Shown piece after piece: positions 17,811-26,982 of a DNA stretch of 58,604 bases. Every line of letters starts with the position of its first letter. The stretch's first letter is position 1. The stretch spans positions 1-58,604 of the forward strand of contig NZ_FOQK01000021.1 of the NCBI RefSeq assembly GCF_900113715.1, read 5' to 3'. The stretch comes from Pseudoselenomonas ruminantium. Its GTDB lineage: Bacteria; Bacillota; Negativicutes; Selenomonadales; Selenomonadaceae. The position numbers and the translations under genes are program-made. The notes below the pieces were generated by a model. That model worked only from the letters and a program-made list of their open reading frames with translations, had not been told where the DNA came from and ran no database searches.

Positions 17811-18917
17811 TCATACTGCTGGTATCTGCTGGGTCAGGCAATGGAAATTACCCCCGCCGACAATAACAGCCCGGGCAGGCAGCCCCACGACCTTGCGCTC
17901 GGGGAAACAATCGCCCAGGATGCGCAAAGCCTCCGCATCCATCCGATCGCCGAACTGCGGCACGATGACCTTGCCGTTGCAGATATAGAAATTGACATAG
18001 CTGGCCGCAAGGCGCTCGCCAGGCTCGCGCATATCTTCGCCATCAGCAAAGGCAAAGCTGTTTGCCTCTTCGGCCGTGATGCAGACAGGCTGCTCAGGAA
18101 TGGGCACCTTGTGTACCACCAGCCGGCGTCCCTTGGCATCCGTTTCCCCTTCGAGAACGGCAAGGTCAGCCTGGCTCAGTGCATACTGCGGGTCCTTTTC
18201 GTCATCGGTCCAGGCCAGCACGGCTTCGCCAGGCCGGACAAAGGCAAAGACATTATCGACATGCTCGTTGGTCTCATCGTTGTAGATGCCACGGGGCAGC
18301 CAAATGATTTTGGTTACGCCCAGATAGTCCTTCAACTTCTGCTCAATCTGCCCTTTGGTAAGCTGAGGATTGCGTCCCGCACTCAACAGGCAGGCCTCGG
18401 TCACCACCGCTGTGCCTTCGCCATCCACATGGATGGAACCACCCTCGAGCACGAAGTCCCCGGCATCGTAACAGGTATCCCCCAGCGCCGCTGCCATCAG
18501 CGGTGCCGCCGCATCATCCCGGGCGTAGTCGGGATACAGGCCGTCGACGTCGCCGCCCCAGGCATTGAAACGCCAATTGATGCCGCGGCGCTTCCGGCCG
18601 TCCACCACATAGGTCGGCCCCATATCCCGCGCCCAGGCATCGTCCGTGGGTATCGGCAGATAATGGATATGCTGCTGGGGCAGATGGGAAAGCATCGCCT
18701 CCGCCTGGACGCGATGCGCGTCATCGACGAGCAGATAGAGCTCCTCGACGGCCGCGATTTCCTCGATGAGCCGCACAAACACCGGCTGTACGTCCCGGCC
18801 GCCATGGGTCCAGGAGCCAGGGCGCACCGGCCAGATCAGAAACGTGCCCGCGTGCGGGGCAAACTCCGCGGGCATATGAAAGCCATCCGCGGTGGGCGTA
18901 GTATTTCTTATCAACAT
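17811..18917 (-). CDS. aguA: agmatine deiminase
   Basis: Converts agmatine to N-carbamoylputrescine and ammonia. The 368-residue protein of the guanidino-modifying superfamily shows PTDDAWARDMGPTYV, EGGSIHVDGEGTAVVTE and the active-site cysteine in VGGGNFHCLTQQIP near the C-terminus. The ATG at 18917 lies one base after the nspC stop and has GGAAGG upstream, so the two are probably translationally coupled. Confidence 0.95.
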   Translation of the reverse strand: MLIRNTTPTADGFHMPAEFAPHAGTFLIWPVRPGSWTHGGRDVQPVFVRLIEEIAAVEELYLLVDDAHRVQAEAMLSHLPQQHIHYLPIPTDDAWARDMGPTYVVDGRKRRGINWRFNAWGGDVDGLYPDYARDDAAAPLMAAALGDTCYDAGDFVLEGGSIHVDGEGTAVVTEACLLSAGRNPQLTKGQIEQKLKDYLGVTKIIWLPRGIYNDETNEHVDNVFAFVRPGEAVLAWTDDEKDPQYALSQADLAVLEGETDAKGRRLVVHKVPIPEQPVCITAEEANSFAFADGEDMREPGERLAASYVNFYICNGKVIVPQFGDRMDAEALRILGDCFPERKVVGLPARAVIVGGGNFHCLTQQIPAV

Positions 18918-18918
18918 A

Positions 18919-20094
18919 TCACGACAGCCTTCCCTTGAAATCCTCATAGCCGAACTTCTTCACCAGCGTACAGGCGCCATCTTTATCCATGCGCCAAATT
19001 GCAGGCAGCGCCATGCCGTTGAAGGTATTGTTCTTGACCATCGAGTAGATGGCCATATCTTCAAAATAGAGCCGGTCGCCATTGGCGATGGACCGGTCAA
19101 AGGAGTAATCGCCGATGATGTCCCCCGCCAGGCACGTGCACGAGGACAGCCGGTAGGTATGGGCTTTCTCTCCCGCCTCGTCGGCGTCTTTGAGCGGCGG
19201 CCGGTACGGCATCTCCAGCACGTCGGGCATATGGCAGGCCGCTGACGCATCGAGTATTAGGATCTGCGTGCCGTGATTTTCGACGATATCGAGCACCTCG
19301 GTCACCAGATAGCCGGCATTGAGTGCTACGGCCTCGCCCGGCTCCAGATAGACATCGACGTCATATTCCTCCCTGGCCTTCCGGACCAGCTCGATGAGCA
19401 GCCCGCGGTCGTAATCCTCACGGGTGATATGATGGCCGCCGCCCATATTGAGCCAGCAGATATTCCCGCGCTTCAGCCAGCTGCCGAACTTTTCACGCAC
19501 TGCAGCCAGCGTCTTCGCCAGCGCCGGACTGTCCTGCTCGCAGAGGGTATGGAAGTGCAGGCCGCCGAGCAAATCAAAAAGCTCAGGAGAGGCCGACACA
19601 GCCTCTGCAAAGGCCTCCGCCGTGACGCCGAGGCGCGAGCCCGGCGCACAGGGATCATAGATGGCATGATCCTGGGTCGAGCATTCGGGGTTGATGCGCA
19701 GGCCGATGCCATGCTCCACCCCGCGCATCTCCTGGATGCGCTTGACCAGCGGCCCGAAGCGGCGCAGCTGGTTGAAGGAGTTGAAGATGACATGGTCGCA
19801 GATGGCCGCAATCTTCTCGATCTCCTCGGGCCGGTAAGCAGGCGAAAACACATGGTTCTCGCCTGCCATCTCCTCATGGCCGAGCCTTGCCTCGTAGAGA
19901 CCGCTGGCCGTGGCGCCATCGAGATAGCGGCCGATCAGCGGATACTCGGCAAACATCGAAAAGCATTTCTGGGCCAGAAGGATCTTGCAGCCAGCCTGCT
20001 CCTTGACGTCCTTCAATATCTGTAAGTTCTTTTCCAGTGCCCCTTCGTCGACCACATAGGCCGGCGTCGGCACCTGCTTGATTGTTATGGACAT
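18919..20094 (-). CDS. nspC: carboxynorspermidine decarboxylase
   Basis: A fold-III PLP enzyme (alanine racemase-like) of 391 residues that decarboxylates carboxynorspermidine or carboxyspermidine. The PLP lysine is in ILLAQKCFSMFAEYPLIG near residue 42; the family's LNMGGGHHITREDYD and LEPGEAVALNAGYLV are present, and the second-subunit cysteine lies in SCTCLAGDII. It is next to the matching synthase, so the pair forms the aspartate-semialdehyde route to spermidine or norspermidine. Confidence 0.94.
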   Translation of the reverse strand: MSITIKQVPTPAYVVDEGALEKNLQILKDVKEQAGCKILLAQKCFSMFAEYPLIGRYLDGATASGLYEARLGHEEMAGENHVFSPAYRPEEIEKIAAICDHVIFNSFNQLRRFGPLVKRIQEMRGVEHGIGLRINPECSTQDHAIYDPCAPGSRLGVTAEAFAEAVSASPELFDLLGGLHFHTLCEQDSPALAKTLAAVREKFGSWLKRGNICWLNMGGGHHITREDYDRGLLIELVRKAREEYDVDVYLEPGEAVALNAGYLVTEVLDIVENHGTQILILDASAACHMPDVLEMPYRPPLKDADEAGEKAHTYRLSSCTCLAGDIIGDYSFDRSIANGDRLYFEDMAIYSMVKNNTFNGMALPAIWRMDKDGACTLVKKFGYEDFKGRLS

Positions 20095-20108
20095 GCTTTC
20101 ATTCCCTA

Positions 20109-21368
20109 TCAGTCAACCAGCACCGGATTCTCTACGACCTTCCAGGGCAGGCCCCATTTGTTGAGGGCTTCCATATACGGGTCGGGATCGAACTCATCGG
20201 TGGTAAATACGCCCGGCTTCTTCCACTGGCCGGTCACGACGAGCATCGCACCGATCATCGCCGGCACGCCCGTGGTATAGGAGATGGCCTGGGAGCCAAC
20301 TTCCTTAAAGCACTCCTGATGATCGCAGACGTTATAGATGTAGATGGAGCGCTCCTTGCCATCCTTCTTGCCCGTGAAGATGCAGCCGATATTCGTCTTG
20401 CCCTTCGTGCGCGGGCCCAGGGACGCCGGATCCGGCAACAGTGCCTTCAAGAACTGGATCGGCACGATTTCCTGCCCGTTGTAGTTTATCGGCGTCGTCG
20501 AAAGCATGCCGACGTTTTCGAGGCAGCGCATATGGTCCAGATAGCTCTGGCCAAAGGTCATGAAGAAGCGGATGCGCTTGACCTCTGGCATGTTGCGGCC
20601 CAGGGCTTCGATTTCCTCATGATGCAGCAGGTACATATCCTTCTTGCCCACGCCCTCGAAGTCGTATTCCCGCTTGATGCTCATAGCGGGGATCTCGATC
20701 CACTTGCCGTTTTCCATATAGGAGCCCGGTGCCGAGACCTCACGCAGGTTGATCTCGGGATTGAAGTTCGTGGCAAAGGCATAGCCATGGTCGCCGCCAT
20801 TGCAGTCGAGGATATCGATGGTGTCGATGGTATCGAAGTAATGTTTCTTGGCATAGGCCGCAAAGACCGACGTGACGCCCGGGTCAAAGCCCGTGCCCAA
20901 AAGGGCCGTAAGGCCGGCCTGTTTGAACTTGTCCTCATAGGCCCACTGCCACGAATAGTCAAAGTAAGCCGAGAAGCCCAGCTCCTTGCAGCGCTTGTCG
21001 TAAATCTTGCGCCACTCGGGGTCTTCGGTGTCCTCGGGCTCGAAGTTCGCCGTATCGATGTAGTCGACACCAGCTGCCAGGCAGGCATCCATGATCGTGA
21101 GGTCCTGATACGGCAGCGCCACATTCAGGACGGCATCGGGCTGGTACTCCTTGATGAGTTTCGTCAAGGCTTCGGCATCATCGGCATCGATCTGCGCCGT
21201 CGTGATCTTCGTCTTCGTCTGGCCCTGCAGTTTCTCCTTCAGGGCATCGCACTTGGACACCGTGCGGCTGGCAATCAGCAGTTCATCGAAAACGCCATCG
21301 TTCTGGCACACCTTATGGATGGCAACACTTGCCACACCGCCACAGCCGATAATCATCAATTTGCTCAT
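20109..21368 (-). CDS. carboxynorspermidine/carboxyspermidine synthase
   Basis: A saccharopine-dehydrogenase-like enzyme of 419 residues that condenses putrescine (or diaminopropane) with aspartate semialdehyde using NADPH. The Rossmann fold starts MSKLMIIGCGGVASVAIHKV, followed by IASRTVSKCDALKEKL and the DTANFEPEDTEDPEW segment typical of this subgroup. It lies between speE and nspC. The preferred amine cannot be read from sequence; putrescine is likely because the operon makes it. Confidence 0.92.
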   Translation of the reverse strand: MSKLMIIGCGGVASVAIHKVCQNDGVFDELLIASRTVSKCDALKEKLQGQTKTKITTAQIDADDAEALTKLIKEYQPDAVLNVALPYQDLTIMDACLAAGVDYIDTANFEPEDTEDPEWRKIYDKRCKELGFSAYFDYSWQWAYEDKFKQAGLTALLGTGFDPGVTSVFAAYAKKHYFDTIDTIDILDCNGGDHGYAFATNFNPEINLREVSAPGSYMENGKWIEIPAMSIKREYDFEGVGKKDMYLLHHEEIEALGRNMPEVKRIRFFMTFGQSYLDHMRCLENVGMLSTTPINYNGQEIVPIQFLKALLPDPASLGPRTKGKTNIGCIFTGKKDGKERSIYIYNVCDHQECFKEVGSQAISYTTGVPAMIGAMLVVTGQWKKPGVFTTDEFDPDPYMEALNKWGLPWKVVENPVLVD

Positions 21369-22225
21369 TTTCTCGTCTCCTCCTCTGACAGGATATCCTC
21401 TACGTACTTGGGCAGCATGAAGGCGCCCTTATGCAAATGGGTGGTATAATACCAAGTCTTCAATTCGCGCTTGTTCCAGCGCTTGGCATCGAAATCCTTG
21501 AGCGGATGGTATTTCTTCGATGCAAAGCCGAACATCCAGATACCTGCCGGGCAGGTCGGGATGCTGGCCTGATAGACGCGGCTCACCGGGAAGCTCTGAT
21601 AGGCCTTGCGGTGCATTGCGCGGAACGCCGCCTCATCCTCATCGTAGAAGGGACTGCCGTGCTGATAGACCATGATGCCATCATCATGCAGTGCCCGGTA
21701 ACAGTTGCCATAGAACTCCCGCGTGAACAGCCCCTCGGTATGGCCGAAGGGATCGGTAGAATCGTTGATGATGAGGTCGTATTTGTCACGGCAGCGGCGC
21801 AGGAAGCGCAGGCCGTCCATATTCGTGATCTTGACGCGTGCATCATCAAAGCCCTTGGCCGTCTCAGGGAAAAATTCCCGGGACACCTCGATGAACATCT
21901 CATCGGGCTCGACCACATCGATGGACTCGATCTCGGGATACTGTGTGAGCACCTTGGCCACACCGCCATCGCCACCGCCGATAATCAGTACATTCCTGAC
22001 CTCGGGATGGACGGCCATGGGCACGTGCACCACCATTTCGTTATAGATGAATTCGTCGGCCTCCGAGAAGATGATTTCGCCGTCCAGCACAATCATGCGG
22101 CCGAATTCGTTGGACTCAAAGACATCGATCCGCTGATACTCGCTCTGCTTGGAGAACAGCTGTCTATCCACGCGCACGGAAGTCTTGACGTTTTCCGTAT
22201 CCATCTGTGAAAACCATATTTCCAT
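21365..22225 (-). CDS. speE: polyamine aminopropyltransferase (spermidine synthase)
   Basis: Transfers an aminopropyl group from decarboxylated S-adenosylmethionine to putrescine. The 286-residue protein has the usual N-terminal beta domain, the nucleotide-binding VLIIGGGDGGVAKVLTQYP, EPDEMFIEVSREFFP, and the catalytic IINDSTDPFGHTEGLF. Overlaps the next gene by four bases. No S-adenosylmethionine decarboxylase gene lies in the window, so the source of the aminopropyl donor is not shown. A cluster of palindromes separates it from speA. Confidence 0.93.
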   Translation of the reverse strand: MEIWFSQMDTENVKTSVRVDRQLFSKQSEYQRIDVFESNEFGRMIVLDGEIIFSEADEFIYNEMVVHVPMAVHPEVRNVLIIGGGDGGVAKVLTQYPEIESIDVVEPDEMFIEVSREFFPETAKGFDDARVKITNMDGLRFLRRCRDKYDLIINDSTDPFGHTEGLFTREFYGNCYRALHDDGIMVYQHGSPFYDEDEAAFRAMHRKAYQSFPVSRVYQASIPTCPAGIWMFGFASKKYHPLKDFDAKRWNKRELKTWYYTTHLHKGAFMLPKYVEDILSEEETRK

Positions 22226-22244
22226 TGCTTCGGTTCCTCCCCTG

Positions 22245-22295
22245 TTGACAAGTCAAAGTGACCGGTCAACTTGACATGTCAGGCTGACTTGTCAA
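22245..22295. repeat. cluster of four TTGAC-NN-GTCAA palindromes between speA and speE
   Basis: Four copies in 51 bases: TTGACAAGTCAA at 22245, TGACCGGTCA at 22259, TTGACATGTCA at 22271 and TGACTTGTCAA at 22285; the last overlaps the speA stop codon. The same palindrome recurs at 7352, 16861/16875, 32450, 33008 and 51874/51886. It could fold in the transcript as internal hairpins or bind a protein. Confidence 0.7.
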
Positions 22296-23746
22296 GTTTC
22301 CGTCAAAATGCGCAGTTCCCGGCACTCCGGGTCCTGCGTTCCCTGCAGGGAACAGCCTTTTTCCCGCGCGTATTCGATATAGGTAAGTATCTCTTCGGTG
22401 ATGCGCTCGCCCGGCGTCAGTATGGGGATGCCCGGCGGATAGCACATGAGCATCTCCCCCGAGATGCGGCCCACCGTATCCTTCAGCGGCAGGCGCTCAC
22501 CCTTGGCGTAGAAGGCCTCCTTGGGGCTCATGACGAGCTCGGGGGCGATAAACTCACCGCAGTAGAGCTCGCGCTTGTCCTTGGCGAAGCGGCCCGCGAT
22601 ATCCTCGAGCGCGCCGACAAGGCGCTCGATATCGCGGATGCGGTCGCCAATCGAGATGTAGGCCAGGATATTACCGATATCGCCGAACTCGATCTGGATG
22701 TCATACTCATCGCGCAGCATATCGTAGACCTCGATGCCCGTCATACCGATGCCCTGCGTGAAAACCGACAGCTTCGTCACATCGAAGTCATAGACGCTGT
22801 CGCCGTCGATGAGCTCACGGCCATAGGCATAGAACCCGCCGATCTCGTTGATTTCCGACCGGGCATACTCGGCCATGGAGCTGACCTTCTCGAAGGCCTC
22901 GCAGCCATGCAGGGCAAGGTTGCGGCGTGAGAGGTCAAGGCTCGAGATCAGGAGATACGAAGCACTGGTCGTCTGGGTGAGGTTGATGATCTGCTGCACA
23001 TACTCGGCATCGACGCCCTCACCGCAGAGCAGGATGGAGCTCTGGGTCAGGCTGCCGCCTGACTTGTGCATCGACACAGCAGCCAGGTCGCCGCCAGCTG
23101 CCATGCCCGAAATCGGCAGGTTCTTGCCGAAGTAGAGATGGGTGCCATGGGCCTCGTCGACCAGCACCTTCATGCCTGCCGCATGGGCGGCACGCACGAT
23201 GCCCTTGAGGTCCGAGGCAATGCCGTAATAGGTCGGATTGTTGACAAAGATGGCCTTGGCCCGCGGATGCTCGCGGATGGCCTTTTCCACGTCACTGAGG
23301 GCCATGCCCGTCGCGATGCCGATCTGATGATTGACGCGCACAGGCACATAGACCGGGATGCCGCCGCAGAGCACCAGCGCATTGATGACGCTCTTGTGCA
23401 CGTTGCGCGGCAGCAGTATCTCGTCGCCAGCGCGCACTGTCGCCAGCACCATCGCCTGCACGGCCGAGGTCGTGCCGTTGACCATAAAGAACGCATGCTG
23501 CGCACCAAAAGCATCCGCGGTAAGCTCCTCGGCCTCGCGGATGACAGATATCGGGTGGCTTAAATTGTCGAGCATCTTCATCGAGTTGACATCGACCCCT
23601 ACGCATTTCTCACCCAAAAAATCGAGCAGCTCCGGATTGCCGCGCCCACGCTTATGCCCGGGCACATCAAAAGGAACCACCCGCCGCTTGCGCAGTTCGA
23701 GCAGTGCCTCATAAACCGGAGCCGTATGCTGATTGATTCGATCCAT
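22292..23746 (-). CDS. speA: Orn/Lys/Arg-family decarboxylase, probable arginine decarboxylase
   Basis: A fold-I PLP decarboxylase of 484 residues, the short form lacking the N-terminal wing domain, as in Bacillus SpeA. It has VPGHKRGRGNPELLDFLG at the start, the aspartate/histidine motif VDEAHGTHLYFGK and the PLP lysine in VSMHKSGGSLTQSSILL. Arginine is the likely substrate because agmatine-processing genes follow in the same operon, but lysine or ornithine cannot be excluded by motif alone. The ATG at 23746 has AGAAGG upstream; first gene of the polyamine operon. Confidence 0.88.
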   Translation of the reverse strand: MDRINQHTAPVYEALLELRKRRVVPFDVPGHKRGRGNPELLDFLGEKCVGVDVNSMKMLDNLSHPISVIREAEELTADAFGAQHAFFMVNGTTSAVQAMVLATVRAGDEILLPRNVHKSVINALVLCGGIPVYVPVRVNHQIGIATGMALSDVEKAIREHPRAKAIFVNNPTYYGIASDLKGIVRAAHAAGMKVLVDEAHGTHLYFGKNLPISGMAAGGDLAAVSMHKSGGSLTQSSILLCGEGVDAEYVQQIINLTQTTSASYLLISSLDLSRRNLALHGCEAFEKVSSMAEYARSEINEIGGFYAYGRELIDGDSVYDFDVTKLSVFTQGIGMTGIEVYDMLRDEYDIQIEFGDIGNILAYISIGDRIRDIERLVGALEDIAGRFAKDKRELYCGEFIAPELVMSPKEAFYAKGERLPLKDTVGRISGEMLMCYPPGIPILTPGERITEEILTYIEYAREKGCSLQGTQDPECRELRILTET

Positions 23747-23807
23747 GTACCTTCTTCCCTTTGATTGCGAAATATCTAACAATTATCACTAATATTGCTA
23801 CTTATAA

Positions 23808-23836
23808 ATTCTATCATCTTCGTTTGGTATCGTCAA
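23808..23836 (-). promoter_or_regulatory. promoter of the polyamine operon
   Basis: Minus strand TTGACG (23836-23831), 17 bases, TAGAAT (23813-23808), 62 bases before speA. The remaining 23840-24000 holds only the end of the TPM transcript and nothing else I can name. Confidence 0.65.
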
Positions 23837-24015
23837 TTTTACTTTTGCGCAACGCATCTGACAGCAAGGGCTGACGCTTTTCCCCTTTTTGTCCCCGGCT
23901 CAGCTGGTGAGAAAATGACTCTGGACCTCTCCCCCATGGCTCTAGCGCGGCAGCACGAGCAGTCAAAAAAAAGGAAGCATGAAGCAGCTCGATCCATCTT
24001 CCTCTTTTTCCTTAT

Positions 24016-24870
24016 TCACCAGCCCCCCGAGGCGCCGCCGCCCCCGGAGCTGCCACCGCCAAAGCCGCCGGAATCATCGGAATCCGAACTGCTGGAGCTG
24101 TCGTAGTCAGAATCACTGCTGTCACGTGAAGAGCTTGGGCCACCGCCGCCAAAGGAAAGGCTGCCCCAATGTCCCAGCGATATGATATAGAGCAGCACAT
24201 TGCCGATGAAAAACAGCACCATGAGAGCCAGCGAAGCCAGGAAACTGGTGATGGGGCCAAAGAAAATCACAAAGACGGCTATCACCAGCACAAAGACCGT
24301 GGCAATGACGTAATCGATAAGATCCCACTCTTCCTCCTCATCTGCCAACTGCAAACTTTCCGGTGGTACTGCCTCGTACTCCTTGTATATTTTCCGGGCC
24401 AGCCGCTGATAGGCCTGGCTTATCCCTGCCGAGTACTCGCCGTCTTTGAACTTCGGCGTCATCCCATCGAGCACTTCGCCGGCAAAACCATCGGTAATCG
24501 CTCCCTCCAGGCCATAGCCGACTTCGATGCGGAACTTGCGGTCATCCTTGGCAATGAGCAGCAGCACGCCATTGTTCTTCTGCGCATCGCCAATGCCCCA
24601 GGCGCGGAACAAGCGGTTGGCATACGCTTCGATATCCTCACCAGACAGCGTATCCACTGTCACGACCACAAGCTGCGCGCCAAAACGCTGATTGAGATCT
24701 TCGCCGATTGAAAGGATTTTCTGCCTGTCCTCAGCCTGCACCATCTGCGCTTGATCTGTCAGATAGATATCCTTTGCCGGCGGCGCAGGGATATCCGCTG
24801 CCGCAAGGTTTGGCACGAGCAGCAGCAGCATAAGCAACCAAACGCCAAGGCAGGCGTGCCCCCGCTTCAA
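24016..24870 (-). CDS. TPM-domain (YgcG-like) membrane protein
   Basis: A 284-residue secreted-then-anchored protein: signal peptide (WLLMLLLLVPNLAAA), a TPM phosphatase-like domain at about residues 35-175 (DRQKILSIGEDLNQRFGAQLVVVTVDTL, NNGVLLLIAKDDRKFRIEVGYGLEG), two membrane helices around 190-245, and a Ser/Asp then Gly-rich tail ending GGGGASGGW. The start TTG overlaps the LemA stop. TPM proteins with LemA neighbours are widespread; their role is not settled, with links to photosystem repair in plants and envelope stress in bacteria. Confidence 0.85.
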   Translation of the reverse strand: MKRGHACLGVWLLMLLLLVPNLAAADIPAPPAKDIYLTDQAQMVQAEDRQKILSIGEDLNQRFGAQLVVVTVDTLSGEDIEAYANRLFRAWGIGDAQKNNGVLLLIAKDDRKFRIEVGYGLEGAITDGFAGEVLDGMTPKFKDGEYSAGISQAYQRLARKIYKEYEAVPPESLQLADEEEEWDLIDYVIATVFVLVIAVFVIFFGPITSFLASLALMVLFFIGNVLLYIISLGHWGSLSFGGGGPSSSRDSSDSDYDSSSSSDSDDSGGFGGGSSGGGGASGGW

Positions 24871-25421
24871 AAGGCTGCCTGCGGCACTGCATGGGCCGCC
24901 TCATCAGCCGCGAAAGGCGCGACGGGCTGATAGCCTAACATCCCGGCCATGATATTGCCAGGAAAAGTCCCGATGGTAACGTTGTAATCGCGGAGGGCCG
25001 CATTATAATCGCGGCGGGCCACGGCAATGCGGTTTTCTGAGCCGGAAATCTCACGCATGAGCTCCGTAAAATGCGCATCGGCTTTGAGTGCCGGATAGTT
25101 TTCCACAACTGCCAGCAGCCGTCCCAAAGCCCCGGTAAGCTGCGCATCGGCAGCTGCCATCTCCTCGCCCGAGGTGGCTGCCGCCACCTGCGCTCTGGCA
25201 GCCGTCACTTCGGTCAATACTTTTTCCTCATACTGCATATAGCCTTTGACTGTTGCCACGAGATTGGGAATCAAATCGGCGCGCCGCTGTATCTGGTTTT
25301 CCACCTGCCCGTACTGGGCATCGATGGCGATACGCGCACTCTTGACCGAATTATATGTGCCGATTCCCCCGATGACCGCCACTGCCAATAGCACCAGCAG
25401 TATCATGCCTGACTTATTCAT
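24867..25421 (-). CDS. LemA family protein
   Basis: A 184-residue protein with an N-terminal membrane anchor (MILLVLLAVAVIGGIGTYNS) and a long helical domain containing the LemA signature VENQIQRRADLIPNLVATVKGYMQYEEKVL and, near the end, ARRDYNAALRDYNVTIGTFPGNI. GGGGGG precedes the ATG. It is coupled to the TPM gene by a TTGA overlap, a common pairing whose function is unknown. Confidence 0.92.
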   Translation of the reverse strand: MNKSGMILLVLLAVAVIGGIGTYNSVKSARIAIDAQYGQVENQIQRRADLIPNLVATVKGYMQYEEKVLTEVTAARAQVAAATSGEEMAAADAQLTGALGRLLAVVENYPALKADAHFTELMREISGSENRIAVARRDYNAALRDYNVTIGTFPGNIMAGMLGYQPVAPFAADEAAHAVPQAAF

Positions 25422-25478
25422 AGGTTTTTCCCCCCTTCGCCTACTATAATTCCCTAAAAAACTACGGATTCCTGCCTG

Positions 25479-26798
25479 TCACTTTGCCAGACAAATACGG
25501 TATAAACCGGCCGCAATGACAACCGTCACGATATCGGCCGCCAGCTGAGCGGCAATGACGCCCGTATAGCCAAACCACAAGGGCAGGACAGCTAGTGCCA
25601 GAGCATAGACGATACCCTGCCGGCAAAGGGACAGCATAAGCGCGGGCAGCCCCTTGCCTGTGGCCTGGAACGTGCAGATGAGCACCAGGCCGATGCCCAT
25701 GAAGATAATGGCCGGCAGCTGCCAGTAAAGCATCGTAACCCCCTGCTCGATAAGCGCCGGCTGCGCGAGGAAAACATGCACGACCGGCCGGGCAAAAAAC
25801 GCGAGTCCCAAAGCCAGCACTACGCTTGTCCCGATTACGGCCTGCAAAGCAAAGGCAATGACCTTTTTCATGCGCGCTTTGTCCTTAGCGCCATAGGTAT
25901 AACCGATAAGCGGCTGCCCGCCGAAAGCCAGCCCCACGATCACCAGAGCCACAATCATGATGATTTTCATGACGATGCCCATGACGGCAATCGCTTCACT
26001 GCCATAGGGCAGCAGGCTGCGGTTCGTCAGGGCAATGCCAAAAGTCTGCGTAAAATTCGTCACAGCTGCTGCCAGGCCAATCGAAAATATACCAGCCACC
26101 TCGTGCCAGCTGATGCGCAGTGCTGGCAAATCAAGCGAAAGCTCTGCGCAATGACGGCGGATATAGCACACGGCATAGATATCCGCACAGATATAGCCCA
26201 GTACCGTTGCCAGCGCCGCACCAGCTGCGCCAAGCTCAAGCCCGAAAATCAGCACAGGGTCCAGCGCGATATTGACAGCGGCACCGAGGATGGAAGCATT
26301 CATCGAGATTTTCGGGCAGCCGGCCGTACGTAAGAGATTCGTCGGCACCAGTGAGAAAATCACAAACGGTGCGCCAGCGATAAACCACGAATAATATGCC
26401 GCCGCATACGGTATGACCTCTCCCTTCGCCCCCAGGAGCGCCAGCATCGGTTCGCGCAGGGATAGCAGTACGCTTGCTGCCACGATGCCAAAGCCGATTG
26501 ACCCATAAAAGCAGAAAATACTTAGCCGTTTGCCATCCGCCTTGCGCCCAGCGCCAAAGAGCCGCGCAATCACCGAGCTGCCGCCAAGGCCAAACAGGTC
26601 GCCAAAGGCCAGCAGCAGCGTAAAGAGCGGCGTACAGACCGATATGCCCGCAATCAAGGCCGTGTCCCCCGTCAAGGCGATAAAGAACGTATCGGCCATG
26701 CTGTAGACGAGCTGCACCACCATGCTCATGACGACGGGCAGGGCCAGCGTCATATACGCCTTCGGTATCGGTGTCCTGGCAAACAATTCATCGGTCAT
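25479..26798 (-). CDS. MATE family efflux transporter
   Basis: A 439-residue, twelve-helix MATE antiporter in the inner membrane, with the paired-repeat MATE organisation (PVVMSMVVQLVYSMADTFFI near the N-terminus; FGIALTNRSLLPYGSEAIAVMG in the second half). MATE proteins exchange Na+ or H+ for cationic compounds. The ATG at 26798 has GGGAGG upstream. The leader (26813-26915) has a hairpin followed by T-rich sequence and a conserved-looking upstream fold, suggesting riboswitch control; if it is the guanidine-IV (mepA) class the exported compound would be guanidinium or a relative. Confidence 0.9.
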   Translation of the reverse strand: MTDELFARTPIPKAYMTLALPVVMSMVVQLVYSMADTFFIALTGDTALIAGISVCTPLFTLLLAFGDLFGLGGSSVIARLFGAGRKADGKRLSIFCFYGSIGFGIVAASVLLSLREPMLALLGAKGEVIPYAAAYYSWFIAGAPFVIFSLVPTNLLRTAGCPKISMNASILGAAVNIALDPVLIFGLELGAAGAALATVLGYICADIYAVCYIRRHCAELSLDLPALRISWHEVAGIFSIGLAAAVTNFTQTFGIALTNRSLLPYGSEAIAVMGIVMKIIMIVALVIVGLAFGGQPLIGYTYGAKDKARMKKVIAFALQAVIGTSVVLALGLAFFARPVVHVFLAQPALIEQGVTMLYWQLPAIIFMGIGLVLICTFQATGKGLPALMLSLCRQGIVYALALAVLPLWFGYTGVIAAQLAADIVTVVIAAGLYRICLAK

Positions 26799-26812
26799 AA
26801 AAAATTCCTCCC

Positions 26813-26915
26813 TAAAACAAAAAGACATCCATAACCCGCAATTGCCGGATTATGGATGTCCTTACCGTAGCGGTTTCCCGCCCTACTATCTCATTTATCT
26901 ATACGATTATATGTT
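26813..26915 (-). promoter_or_regulatory. riboswitch-like leader of the MATE gene (possible guanidine-IV/mepA class)
   Basis: On the minus strand a hairpin GTA-GG-GCGG-GAAA-CCGC-TAC (about 26865-26888) is followed by CGGTAAG and then a strong terminator stem, GACATCCATAA... paired with TTATGGATGTC (26824-26860), ending in TTTTTGTTTT, all upstream of the start codon. A terminator before a coding region implies conditional read-through. Assignment to the mepA/guanidine-IV class rests on the downstream MATE gene and my recollection of the motif, not on a search. Confidence 0.55.
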
Positions 26916-26982
26916 TTTATCATACCATATTACGCCAGGAAAGTCACTAAGGGCTACGGCGTCCGCTTGACGGAGCAGCTGC

